Translations under genes and position numbers: made by a program | In this document: positions 22,720 to 33,629 of the stretch, piece by piece | How positions within the stretch are numbered: position 1 is the first letter of the stretch | Layout: each line of letters starts with the position of its first letter | Source: Lingula anatina | Taxonomy: Eukaryota; Brachiopoda; Lingulata; Lingulida; Lingulidae | Reading direction: 5' to 3' | Assembly: GCF_001039355.2 (NCBI RefSeq) | Contig: NW_019775984.1 | Coordinates: 19,287 to 83,286 of the forward strand | Length of the DNA: 64,000 nucleotides | Notes under the pieces: generated by a model | Databases searched by the model: none | The model's input: only the letters and a program-made list of their open reading frames with translations | Told to the model about the DNA's origin: nothing

Positions 22720-23460
22720 ATCCAGACCTTTTGCACTCTCTCCGTGTTAAAATTTCTGTTTAAAGTTTGATGTATGATGAAATGTAACTAAACCCACGAG
22801 ATTGAATTACAAAGAGATAAAATACTATATAAGAGATGTCATTTCAAAATTCAGAATAGTGATGACCTGGGCCTTTTTTTTTTTTTTTTTGCATGAAAAA
22901 GTGCGGCCGTTAAGCGGGCACAGCAATTTTAAAGTTTCAATAGTTAAGACTGATCGTTTTAAGATATCTTTCATAAACTACTGTTTTTTTAACTAGTAAA
23001 TTTCTATGAACATTTAAAGTGTTTAAGAAACAATTTAGTTTTAATATTTTTAAGTTCATTTTTAGGGCCAATAGTCAAAATTGAACCTTTATAGAACACT
23101 TCGTAAATAAGTATTTTAAGTACCTTTTCAGTGCATTAATTGATAACAAATTCATTATAAGCTCTTACCTAATTTATAAGTTTTTTTTTCAATTGCACAT
23201 GCAGTATCAGGCATCAGCTTACAATTTTACTGAATAGACTATTAATATTATTCGTAATAATCAATTATGATTATTATCATATCACAAGTATATGAACACT
23301 AATATAAAACACGTGTTGTAAAAGCCCGTGTATACATGCATGTGTACTGTATGCCTTGTGGATACAACGGCTTTTGTGTGGCATTTAATCTGTTTCAAAG
23401 TAAAGTGCATGCTTAAAACAATCATGTTTCGTTTAACTTTACAGCAAAAGAGTTTTTACA
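22720..23460. other. AT-rich intergenic sequence
   Basis: Upstream of copy 3. It contains a T run (about 22874-22890). I see no gene. Confidence 0.4.
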
Positions 23461-23474
23461 TTTACCTGTAGGTC

Positions 23475-25052
23475 CTGATATCCAGACCGAAATGGAAAGC
23501 ATGGAAATAGCGAATTGTTTTCTCATTCTCATCGAGTTTCAATTGAGCTTAATCAAGGCAGAGAGAACAACAAATCAATGGCAATTTTTCTAAACCAAGC
23601 ATCCGGTTTGTTCACTTGAATCCCATAGTTCGACCATATTATTCGAAATTAATTTCATCCGCGTTAAACACAAGAGAATCAGTGCTAGGTAAAGGTGCAG
23701 TATGAATGTCTGCCGTTCTAGTGATGTGTATTTTCACCTACCCTCTGGGCAATATAGCCGTATTTTATCAGAATGTCATCGATATCATTTATTATAAAGA
23801 TTACACAGAAACGTATGCTTACTTGCTACCTTTTATCTGTTTATTGTTTGGAGTGTTCATTTTAGTTTCGTTATATTCCGCTATGCTACCGGCAATTGAA
23901 TTTGAAGAATGCAAAACAAAAATTAATCACCTTGCGAATTATAATTATAGATTCAATATGCTTAGGCTTGTATTGAGACTCGAGTCAAAAATTCAAAACA
24001 TTGACTGCACAATTAGTAGTTATTTGGGTGATTATGTTTCTCTCGAAAATAATATGAAAAATAGCTTGTTAGGTGCACTAGATTTGCTAAAGGAGCTGAA
24101 AGAGGACATAGGATCACGTTTAAACCTTAGAAATGCACCTTTGTCATTGTTAAGATTAATTGGAGGACTTTTAATTATCCCTTTAGTCACTGCACCTCTA
24201 ACTACTGTCACGTTCGGAGGAGCGATTCCTCTACCAAGCAATTCAAATACCAAAATTAGCCCAGGTTTGAAAAAGCTAACAATGAGTTACTTAGATGGAG
24301 CTACTATGGTGTGTTTTGCGGCGTCTGCAAGTGTCTGGATGTCAATATTAAATATGGCTTTGATTGGTACCATCATAAATTACGACATTGCACTCCCGTA
24401 CATTATATTGGCTCTATCCGTTCTTTACTACGTCTGCCATCCGTTCTATGCTTTACAAGAAAAGTACCTTGTATTGAAAGCCATTGTATTTAGAGAATGC
24501 TCATCACTAGACCCGAAGTACATGAAATATGGTCCAGTCAACGCCATCAGCGCAGACGTTTCCGATTCACATGGCATACTAAAAAATAGGGTGGCACCCC
24601 TGTTGGAATGTTGTAATGAAGAATGTTCACTTTCTTCAAGTGCGACATCTGTGAACCCACGTAATATTGCAGAGGATAATGATTCCATGAGTCCACAGTC
24701 TCCTTCTCCTCCAGAACAAGACATATACTTTGTTCAAGGAGCAGACGGTTCCGACTCGCATGTTTTGACAAACAATGAGGAGACAACCATGTCGGAATGC
24801 GTTCTTAATCGAGAACCCTCATATACTTCAAGCACGCCATCTTTTCTTCGGAGTATCACTGAAGAGAGCATCGCTGATAATGAAAACGTACAAGCAACCG
24901 GCAGCCGTCCATCGCCTTCTCCAGAGCAAGACATCGAACAATACATTATGTTATACAAATCAGATGACAACGGTTTGGAGAGCATCCCTAAAGAGCTTTG
25001 GGTTTCCATTTATAAAATACTTATTCCCTTGGATGTAGGCGTAATAAAGGCA
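23475..25052 (+). pseudogene. Unknown multi-pass membrane protein family, copy 3 (deleted and truncated)
   Basis: The first coding exon follows a splice acceptor (TTACCTGTAG, ending near 23471). Its ATG at 23492 encodes a signal peptide like that of copy 2, but the frame stops after about 33 codons. A shifted scrap of the ectodomain motif (CACTTGAATCCCATAG) follows. Sequence then jumps to the second membrane segment, so most of the ectodomain and the first segment are deleted. From about 23706 the frame is open through the remaining membrane segments (HPFYALQEKYLVLKAIVFRE) and the linker to LWVSIYKILIPLD. Similarity to copies 1 and 2 ends at about 25052, at the edge of the DIRS region, so the last membrane segment is lost. 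Almost certainly a pseudogene, although about 450 codons stay open. Confidence 0.75.
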
Positions 25053-25355
25053 TTTATATTCTAATTCGCTTACGCTTAAACGTATATAAATTATTTATCG
25101 TCTAATAACTCTCAACAAATAAAACCACTTCATCTTCAAACACCAAATCATTTATTTATAAATAGGAATGAGTCGATGTGCCTCTGCCTGCTTCGACCAC
25201 AAAGAACGGGCCTCCTCTGTGTATCATTACTTTATCCTAAAAAAGAAAAAACAAATACAATTTCATCGACTTATATACGTACATAATTTATTAATCCACA
25301 TCCACTCTGGATTCACATTGTCCTACAATATCGACAAACAAAATGTAAATGCATA

Positions 25356-26369
25356 TCAAATACCCAAGTTTAAAGATACACTCATTCTTTGCAATATATT
25401 GTCTTTAATATAACCGTCTTTTGCTTTATCCGATTTCCAGCGACCATGTTTTTTGAATAATCGTTCTTTTATCCCGCAATTTGCTGCAGCTGATGCGCCA
25501 CCTGCTCGTAGACTATGTAGACCAAATTTACTTTTATCAAAACCCAATTCTTCAAATTTTTGTAAAACTGTTTCTCTCATACGTGTATACGACAATTTTC
25601 CAGTATCCTTTAAAACATGTTTTCCTGATTTCTTTAAATACTTGACCGATCTGAAAATATACTTCTCTGAATCTTCTTCTATGTCTGCGGCTCTTAGATA
25701 TCTTTGTAAGAAAGCATATGGGCATGAAGTCTTACCTGTTCTGGCTATTAAAACATTAGATCCATCTCTGTATATATCAGTTTTGCTTTTTTCTATAAAA
25801 ACTTCAAAATATGAATTTTTGAATATAATATCTGTTCTTCTAATTGAGGATACCTCGCTATATCTTAAAAATCCTGAAAATGATAATAAACATATACAGA
25901 CATCTCTCAAATCGGACAAACTGGCGTTAGATTTTGCAAATCTATTAACAAGTTTATTAAGCATTTCACTGGTTACTATTTCCTTTTTTATTGTTCTGTT
26001 ACATGACATTCTTTTTGCTGCCTCCACAATATTACTGATCAAAGCGTTATCGTAAGGATTTCGTGTTATTCCAGCAATATCATGAACCCACTTTAAGGCA
26101 TATTTCACATCCTGTATTGCTCCTGGTTTACTTTCTTGTTGAATTAAACTTAACATATATAGTGCAATGTGATTTGTGGATGCCGGGAATATGTTAACCT
26201 CTGTAAATTTCCCTGTCCAATTCTTCCACTTTTGAAATATATAAGTATACTTTTTCACCGTATTATCTGCTCTAGATTTCAATACAATACTTGGTAACTC
26301 TTTACCCAATCTTCGTAAAGTTGCATTATTGAAATCCTTTAATTCCGTCCAAACTCCAGATTGGAATAC
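25356..26369 (-). CDS. DIRS tyrosine recombinase (integrase)
   Basis: About 338 residues. The N-terminal SAM-like core-binding region contains NTVKKYTYIFQKWKNW. The catalytic domain keeps the tyrosine recombinase residues: the first Arg in GFLRYSEVSSIRR, H-x-x-R in LHSLRAGGAS, His in KKHGRWKSDKA and the nucleophile Tyr in DGYIKD. The frame looks intact. Upstream of residue 1 lies a good splice acceptor (TTTGTATTTACAG before position 26369), so the recombinase may be a spliced exon. It would integrate the DIRS cDNA. Tool-like starts upstream of 26369 fall inside the putative intron. Confidence 0.85.
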   Translation of the reverse strand, partial: VFQSGVWTELKDFNNATLRRLGKELPSIVLKSRADNTVKKYTYIFQKWKNWTGKFTEVNIFPASTNHIALYMLSLIQQESKPGAIQDVKYALKWVHDIAGITRNPYDNALISNIVEAAKRMSCNRTIKKEIVTSEMLNKLVNRFAKSNASLSDLRDVCICLLSFSGFLRYSEVSSIRRTDIIFKNSYFEVFIEKSKTDIYRDGSNVLIARTGKTSCPYAFLQRYLRAADIEEDSEKYIFRSVKYLKKSGKHVLKDTGKLSYTRMRETVLQKFEELGFDKSKFGLHSLRAGGASAAANCGIKERLFKKHGRWKSDKAKDGYIKDNILQRMSVSLNLGI

Positions 26370-26570
26370 CTGTAAATACAAATAAAGAATTTTGATGAAA
26401 ACACACCAATTTATGTTTACTAATATAAAAGCCCATTTTTAAAACATTTCAAATGTTCTTTTCATGCATTATAGGCCTACTGTTTTCAAAAACCAATCCA
26501 GACAATCTTATATTTTCTCTTTTAACAAAAAAGAATGAATTATCCATTAACTCTTAACCATCGTTAAAAG

Positions 26571-28170
26571 TATGCTTTCATTGCCTTGATTATGTATAAA
26601 CATTTTGTACACTGTCCATCCTGATTATCAACTTTCATAATAACACACCTTCATGCCACCAGACCTTTCAAATATATGATTTTCATTTAATTTTGTATAA
26701 CATTTGTTTCATCGTCAATCCTGACTTGCAAAATATATTATAATTCACCTTTATCTCATCATACTTTTCAATTGAACTTTTCAATTCTGTGTAACAATTG
26801 TTACAGTGTCAATCCGAACTACAAACCTTTATAAAATATACCTTCATNTGTGATTTGTGGATGCCGGGAATATGTTAACCTCTGTAAATTTCCCTGCCCA
26901 ATTCTTCCACTTTTGAAATATATAAGTATACTTTTTCACCGTATTATCTGCTCTAGATTTCAATACAATACTTGGTAACTCTTTACCCAATCTTCGTAAA
27001 GTTGCATTATTGAAATCCTTTAATTCCGTCCAAACTCCAGATTGGAATACCTGTAAATACAAATAAAGAATTTTGATGAAAACACACCAGTTTATGTTTA
27101 CTAATATAAAAGCCCATTTTTAAAACATTTCAAATGTTCTTTTCATGCATTATAGGCCTACTGTTTTCAAAAGCCAATCCAGACAATCTTATATTTTCTC
27201 TTTTAACAAAAAAGAATGAATTATCCATTAACTCTTAACCATCGTTAAAAGTATGCTTTCATTGCCTTGATTATGTATAAACATTTTGTACACTGTCCAT
27301 CCTGATTATCAACTTTCATAATAACACACCTTCATGCCACCAGACCTTTCAAATATATGAATTTCATTTAATGTTGTATAACATTTGTTTCATCGTCAAT
27401 CCTGACTTGCAAAATATATTATAATTCACCTTTATCTCATCATACTTTTCAATTGAACTTTTCAATTCTGTGTAACAATTGTTACAGTGTCAATCCGAAC
27501 TATAAACCTTTATAAAATATACCTTCATTCCATAACGCTTTTCAATTATAATTTTCAACTCTGTATAACATTCGGTGCAGTGTCAATCCTGACTACTAAC
27601 CTTCCTAAATTATACCTTCATTCCATCACGTTTTTTCCCAATATAAATTTCAGTTTTGTATAACATTTGTCGCAGTGTCAATCCTGACTGTCAATTTATA
27701 TAAAATACATCTTCATGCCGTAACAACTTTCAAATATATATTTCAATTCGTTTTAACATTTGTTGCATTGTCAATCCTGACTGGCAACCTTCATAAAAAT
27801 ACACCAACATGCCATAAAACTTTCAAATATATATATTTCATTTCTGTGTAATATTTGTTGCAGTGTCAATCCTGACTTGCAACCTTCGTGAAAAATACAC
27901 CGTCATTTCATCACACCTTCTACATATAAATTTTAATTCTGTATAATGTTTGTTGCAGTGTCAATCCTGACTTGCAACCTTCATAATAATACACCGTCCT
28001 TCCATCACACCTACTATATATATATTTCAATTCTGTATAATGTTTGTTGCAGTGTCAATCCTGACTGGCAACCTTCATAAAAATACATCATCCCATCTCG
28101 CCTTTGAAACATAACCTTCGTTTTTAGAAAATATTCTTCTATTAAAATCCTGTCTCCCCATCAATCCTGA
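26571..28170. repeat. Tandem array, unit about 94 bp, inside the DIRS element
   Basis: The core GTGTCAATCCTGACTTGCAA, with variants, recurs about every 94 bp: near 26615, 26713, 26806, 27580, 27676, 27769, 27863, 27958 and 28053. There is a final match at about 28158 inside the end of the RT/RNase H frame. Copies at about 27296-27489 repeat earlier ones because of the contig overlap at 26848. The array fills the space between the RT/RNase H stop and the recombinase. Confidence 0.8.
26849..27529. other. Assembly duplication of 26167-26847
   Basis: Starting at the n (26848), the sequence repeats the preceding 681 bases with only scattered differences, including a truncated start of the recombinase frame. 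This is the signature of two overlapping contig ends (perhaps two haplotypes) laid side by side. It is not a second gene. Confidence 0.85.
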
Positions 28171-30190
28171 CTGCCAAAACTTTATCCTTAAATTTCTGCG
28201 ACCCTATGTAAGATTGCTTATTTTTCCCTTGCTTAAAAATACCCTTGTTACCGAAAATAAGAACATCTTTTATGTACATTTTCCACTTCATATCTCTGTC
28301 AAATATCATTGGCCAAAATGCAGCCGACTTCCAACTTGGAACGACTAAAGTGCCTTTTGCTTTACAATTTAATAAATGGTTTATTGCCTTTGGTACCAAA
28401 CCTACAGGTGGAACTATCCAATTATTCTCATGCTGCCAATTTTGTAAAAATGCGTCTGTTGCCTCTGTATTTGGATTCCAAAATCTTGAATTAAAACGGT
28501 TTGTCTTCGTATTTTCAAAATTCGCAAATCTATCTACAGTGTGAGGTCCCCACTTTTTATCCAAAAGTTCGAAAAAAGAAGATTCTACCTCCCAGTCGTC
28601 TATGTCTACCAATTTGCTGATATAATCTGCTTTTTCATTTTTTGATCTAGGTATCCAGTTTACTGTCAAACTGATTTCATGACATGTACATAAATGATAT
28701 ATTTGTAAAGCTAAATGTTGTAGATCATGTTTCATAGATCCTGCCTGTATAATCCTCACGACATTTTGATTATCTGTGTACCAACCTATTTTACTTCTTT
28801 TTATAACTTTAATAAAAGCTTGTAATGCAATTGCAATTGCCTTCAACTCCCTCCATGTCGAACTTTTCTCCTTTTCTTCATCTGACCACATTTTGTGACA
28901 AATGTCAGATTGACAACGTACCAAATAGGCACCACATGCATAATCACTAGCATCTGAAAATCCCAAGATTTTGGGTATTTCGTTTAAGAATAAATGTCTT
29001 TTATTTAGACAATGAATGTTTGACAACCAAAAATGTAACTCATTCAGAATTTCTGTATTTGAACGAAAATTTTTGCATTCGTCCCAACTGTTTCTATCAT
29101 TGATTGCGTGATACATATTTCTTGTCATTAATCTACTTATATCTCCAATAACAGTTGACATTGATATAATTTTTCCCGTAATTCGAGCCAGCTCACGTGC
29201 CGATGTCATATTAATATTTTGCATCAGTTTTCTAATATCATTTTTCAATTCTGAAACCCTTTTTTCTGTGATTGATATCGTACCCTGTATCAAATTCCAA
29301 TGAATACCTAACCAATCAATCTCTTGAACTGGTCTCCATATACTCTTTTCATTATTCACTACGAAACCCGATTTTTTCAAGTCTCCCCTCACTTTGTCTG
29401 AATATTTTTTGCACATCTCAAAATCATCACTAAATCCAAATCCATCATCCAAATACAACACTATAGGTATAGACCATTCTCTCCAGTGTTTAACCAAACA
29501 TCTTAATACTTTGGTAAAAATGTAACCTGCTGAAGATATCCCAAAAGGTAAAACTGTGTAAACGAAATATTTAATTTTTCCTTGAACAACCCAAGAAAAT
29601 CCCAGAAATTCTTGCTGTGACTCAACAATATCTATATGATGATAACCATTTTTTAAATCAAAACTAAATGCAAATCCTTTTGAATTTACGTACTGTAATG
29701 CAATTCTTGTATCCTCAAATTTAATACTCTCTTTCCAAATGTATGGATTTACACATCTCAAATCTAAAACCAAACGTTTCTTTTTCCCATTTATTGCCAC
29801 CGTCAAAGGATTAACAACTTGTGGTATCCCTTTAAATTCTTTGATACGGCCTGATTGTAACAAATCTGATATTGATTCTTCTACAAAATCCTTATTGTCT
29901 AATGCAGACTTATTGTTTTTCATAATCATTTTTGGTGGTGTATTTATAAAAGGAATAACATATCCTTGTTTTATTACATCTAATACATACGTATTGGCAC
30001 GAATACTTTCCCAAAAAGCTACATTTTTCTTCAATCTACCTTTCACATTGTCGCTATTATACTTATCTTTTAGAGTTGTATCTGTCTTATTGACTGCCGA
30101 CCTGTGCGTAGCTGTAGTAGCTTGGGTTCGGTTCCGTGTTGTTTTGAAAGTATGACTGCTTTTGCTGGTTAAATTTGGAGCATTCTGCTC
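28142..30190 (-). CDS. DIRS reverse transcriptase / RNase H
   Basis: The polyprotein ends at the TAA at 28142. The RT starts with KRLVLDLRCVNPYIW, then FDLKNGYHHIDI, VLPFGISSAGYIFTKVLR and the catalytic YxDD box in VLYLDDGFGF, all in canonical order. The RNase H domain follows: LGFSDASDYACGAYLV (first Asp), the Glu in STWRELKAIAIAL, the Asp in GWYTDNQNVVR and NEKADYISK. It copies the element RNA and removes the RNA strand. The N-terminal limit is uncertain because the frame overlaps the end of gag and crosses the duplicated contig end at 30340. No adenine methyltransferase domain was recognised. Confidence 0.85.
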   Translation of the reverse strand, partial: EQNAPNLTSKSSHTFKTTRNRTQATTATHRSAVNKTDTTLKDKYNSDNVKGRLKKNVAFWESIRANTYVLDVIKQGYVIPFINTPPKMIMKNNKSALDNKDFVEESISDLLQSGRIKEFKGIPQVVNPLTVAINGKKKRLVLDLRCVNPYIWKESIKFEDTRIALQYVNSKGFAFSFDLKNGYHHIDIVESQQEFLGFSWVVQGKIKYFVYTVLPFGISSAGYIFTKVLRCLVKHWREWSIPIVLYLDDGFGFSDDFEMCKKYSDKVRGDLKKSGFVVNNEKSIWRPVQEIDWLGIHWNLIQGTISITEKRVSELKNDIRKLMQNINMTSARELARITGKIISMSTVIGDISRLMTRNMYHAINDRNSWDECKNFRSNTEILNELHFWLSNIHCLNKRHLFLNEIPKILGFSDASDYACGAYLVRCQSDICHKMWSDEEKEKSSTWRELKAIAIALQAFIKVIKRSKIGWYTDNQNVVRIIQAGSMKHDLQHLALQIYHLCTCHEISLTVNWIPRSKNEKADYISKLVDIDDWEVESSFFELLDKKWGPHTVDRFANFENTKTNRFNSRFWNPNTEATDAFLQNWQHENNWIVPPVGLVPKAINHLLNCKAKGTLVVPSWKSAAFWPMIFDRDMKWKMYIKDVLIFGNKGIFKQGKNKQSYIGSQKFKDKVLAVRIDGETGF

Positions 30191-30658
30191 GCCAGTGACC
30201 GTATTGTCCACATCCAAAACACTGGTCATACTTGGACGGTTGACTTCTTTTGGCTCGAAAAAGCCTTTTGAATGGCCCTGAACCTGAAAAATTGGCTGAG
30301 GCTGTATATTGAACAGGCATATTGGAATAGCTATTATAANCAGTGACCGTATTGTCCACATCCAAAACACTGGTCATACTTGGACGGTTGACTTCTTTTG
30401 GCTCGAAAAAGCCTTTTGAATGGCCCTGAACCTGAAAAATTGGCTGAGGCTGTATATTGAACAGGCATATTGGAATAGTTATTATAAACACCAGACCTAC
30501 GTTGACCGACATTGTTGCGTTTCTGTTTTTTCTGGCACAATTTTCTATTTGCTCTTATCTGGGCTGAACGAATTTTCTTTTCGTCTTCACTATCATCTGC
30601 AAGATCATCGGATTGATATTCTTCCACAGCTTCCCAACCAGCATCCGATTTGTCCGTG
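30087..30658 (-). CDS. DIRS Gag-like protein with CCHC zinc knuckle (incomplete)
   Basis: Reading from about 30658 the frame gives an acidic stretch (EEYQSDDLADDSEDEKK), a basic stretch and the knuckle CFGCGQYGHWRAEC, a CCHC nucleic-acid-binding finger as in retrotransposon Gag proteins. It ends YYSYAQVGSQ near 30087, overlapping the RT frame in a different phase. The n at 30340 duplicates about 149 bp (30191-30339 equals 30341-30489) and splits the frame artificially. The N-terminus is not found; open coding stops near 30660. Confidence 0.65.
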
Positions 30659-30660
30659 AT

Positions 30661-30887
30661 GTGATGTGATGTGTTTCGTGTGTATTATAAGAAGTAAGTA
30701 CGTAGCCTTAATACAACACATGATATAATTAAATTCATTGTATTATTAGGTCGATGCATCGGTAGCTTAAGTATTTACCGTTACGTTTTCCATATCATGA
30801 TTAAGGTTAACGACAAGCTACAATGTTTGTAATAGCCACTGTATTCAATACATGCAGGAACAACATGCAAGTTGGCAGCGCAGGTAC
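30661..30887. other. Junction between DIRS element and bark-like gene
   Basis: No exon with a membrane segment is visible here, although the upstream gene should continue. A short TGATG run lies at about 30656-30675. Confidence 0.4.
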
Positions 30888-33629
30888 CTCAAACATCGCC
30901 TCCTTTTTCAGTGATGTAAATATGCCATCAGTGGATATTTGGTTGTTCAGCCGTCTGTCGGGGTGGAAAGCTGTGTAGGGAGCAGACGTCAGCACTGTGT
31001 CTTTGTTTAAGTCCTGGATGGGGATACACTCCAGGAAAACGTAGCCCCCTTTCTCAAACCTTGAAATAACCTGAATAGAAGCCCAGATTGGCGATTGGTA
31101 TGCTAAACATGCAACTACATCTTCATATTTTCATTCTATAAAAGTCATGCAGAAAATGTGGAACAATTATGCATTATATAGTTTTAACGTTATATGCCCA
31201 ATATCCAAAACGGCTCATCTTGCCTTGTAATGCAATGCTATATTCTACATGTATATGCTGCAGAGTCAAATAGTGATATGATATACCAGTCAAGTATACC
31301 GTTTACCTGACCGAGAAAGGCGCCGGATGTACGTCCTGGAATAACGTCACCTACGACTGGTGGCGCCGTCTCTTGATTCACTGACTCACTAATGTGCAGA
31401 CTTCTGTCATTTTGTTCTCCGCCGTGGCAGTACATTGTGTTAGATGTGGAAACAGGAGAGACAGCAATGGGACTAGAAAACACATCAAGTACGCCACATG
31501 TTATGCGCTTTTCTATATAAAAATATTAAGTGTCCTTTATATGCATGTGCGAACACATTAAAAATGTACAGTAAACTTTCCTGTGGCATTGAATACTTCT
31601 TTTCAAATTTAAATATGTTTTACGCCCCACTGTTGACCAATTATTAGCTAAAACTGAATTATACAGTGTCAGTATTCATAGAAAAATCTCAGAATATTGC
31701 AAAAAGACGACAAAAATAAGAGTTGTCGTTACTAAAAATATTATGTACAGTTCGACCGGGACCGGAAATTTAATATGATGTACTACACATGATATAATGT
31801 ATCACGTTTTGACGTAACAAAGATGTAATACGACACAACGTATACATCGTATACAAATATGTCATTCACCTAAAAGACATAGCCTGACTACACGTCTTTA
31901 CTTTGGCGTGATACGTCACAGCCTCAGATTCGGCTACAACATCCTCTAAGTCCTCGAGGAAGCCCTGGCTTTCCCCGCCGACTACCACATCACCAACATT
32001 AATGTGATTTGACGTACTCTGTCGTAGCACAATGTACTGAGACGCCACAGGCCTTGTGGTCACATTGTACCAATGTCCAAGACATTTAAAAACATGATCA
32101 TCTGAAATGAGAAATGAAATATTTTTTATCAGCTGTGGTTCACATATTTATCAAATAAAAACGTACGCTACTTCCTGTAGTGTAAGGTAAACGTTTTAAA
32201 TAAGTAAACTTTGCATTCAGTTTTTCAACCATTTATATTTATCGTTTATTATTATTATTATTATTTTGGGAACAATTTGAAATCAGAACTCTTCGAGATT
32301 CACCTTTTAGCACGTGAACTAAGGAACCTCTAATGGCTGCTCCTTCCCACGCATAGGCAATTTTAAAGATGCGTTTCTCCGGCACGTGCTCTAGCGTCCT
32401 ATCATCCATGAGGGAACGGACAGGAACTGTTTGGTTAAAGTTGGCATACTGGATGACATCTTCCAACGAGGCCCTTACAGCAGCAAAATATTGGTATGTT
32501 CCTGAACAAAACGATTGCCATAGCTGATAAAACATATAATTCTAGTATAGTGGTGTATACTGAATCATGCAAATGTTATAAGCCTTTAATGAAACGTACC
32601 ATTGATGCTATTCATACAATGAAAATCACGTCATACACTTTGTCCAAAAATGCATGTTTATATTTTATGCCGATTATTGGTTAAACGCCATTGAAATGCA
32701 ACTTTAATAAGGCCTACTTTAGTAATGTATTCAGGTTATGGATTATGATATATTAATGTGTTAAAAATATCACTGAACCAGAGAGTCCTACTACTGACAT
32801 ACATGTAACGTCATAAGTTACGTCAAAAAAGAATTCGACATTGTACAATTAGCCAGAATTATTTCCATACATTGTTTCTTTGGTTGAAAAAAAAGTGTTA
32901 CATGTAGTATAATTAACTCACCTTTTTCTTGAGTTGCGTACACTTTATGCATGATTCCTCCAGCTTGCTTGCTGACAATGACAAAATCTCTGGGCCTGGG
33001 ATACTTGACCTTGTCTCTGGTCACAAGAATGGAGTGACCTACCAAAATTATTCAAACAGATAGAAACAAAAATCAGCGTGCGTTTTAAATTTTAATTCAA
33101 TTGCGTGCGAAAGTGAATATTGAAACGTAACTGAAATAGGAGGAGCATGCCCACTGGAATAACTGTATCTTTATGATGAACTGTGGGTTAACCTTTGGTA
33201 CAGTAATACATTATTAGTAAAAGGCATCAGACTTTTTATTAATTATGTATAAAAGTTATCGATAACATTGCTTTTATTTGTAGTATTTGTCACATTTGTC
33301 ACAAGTATTGCAGTAACATGACGCTATGTTCAACAAAATGTACTTACAGACTTGCAAACTTATGATAGAACACATAAAAGGCATAGAATGAGATATCTCG
33401 TATTCCACTTTGCATCATATTTCAATAATTCATAAACATTACAGATATCATACATGAATGCCCACCTCTTTGTTTCGTATTTGATATAGGGCACACATAA
33501 AACTCTGCATTGCCAGGCTTAATGACCTTCACGTGTGCGTGCAATGTCGTATCTAGGGCTCGGTTGCCATGGTTATAGACTGGTCGCACTAGGCCATTTG
33601 GGCATTTCCTCATGTCCCATTGACGGCAG
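30888..33629 (-). CDS. bark: Bark-like gene: membrane-proximal ectodomain exons
   Basis: Exons 33629-33466, 33038-32922, 32501-32304, 32101-31870, 31472-31307 and 31070-30888 read without a stop. Sequences such as HVKVIKPGNAEFYVC, GHSILVTRDKVKYPRPRDF and RIFKIAYAWEG form a region with no domain I can name. The last donor (GAG then GTACCTG at 30887) points to a further exon carrying the membrane segment, which I could not find. Confidence 0.75.

Larger units (their letters stand above)
25053..30660 (-). mobile_element. DIRS-type tyrosine-recombinase retrotransposon
   Basis: In minus-strand order the region encodes a zinc-knuckle Gag, an RT/RNase H polyprotein and a tyrosine recombinase, the diagnostic set of DIRS-like elements, which integrate with a recombinase instead of a DDE integrase. 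I could not define the terminal repeats. The right boundary is where the Gag frame fails (about 30660); the left is where family copy 3 stops (25052). Contig joins at 26848 and 30340 duplicate 681 and about 149 bp, so the true element is shorter than it looks. Confidence 0.8.

Noticed and set aside
26849-27062. Second copy of the recombinase N-terminus
   Set aside because: It repeats 26167-26381 directly after an n and is best explained as an unmerged contig overlap.
26571-28170. Possible CRISPR-like array (regular repeats)
   Set aside because: Units are about 94 bp and similar along their whole length, with no unique spacers, in a eukaryotic retrotransposon. It is an ordinary tandem repeat.
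31902-32101. Alternative donor at GTAAAG in the bark-like exon 32101-31870
   Set aside because: It leaves the wrong phase for the next exon, whereas the GTGAAT donor after 31870 fits.
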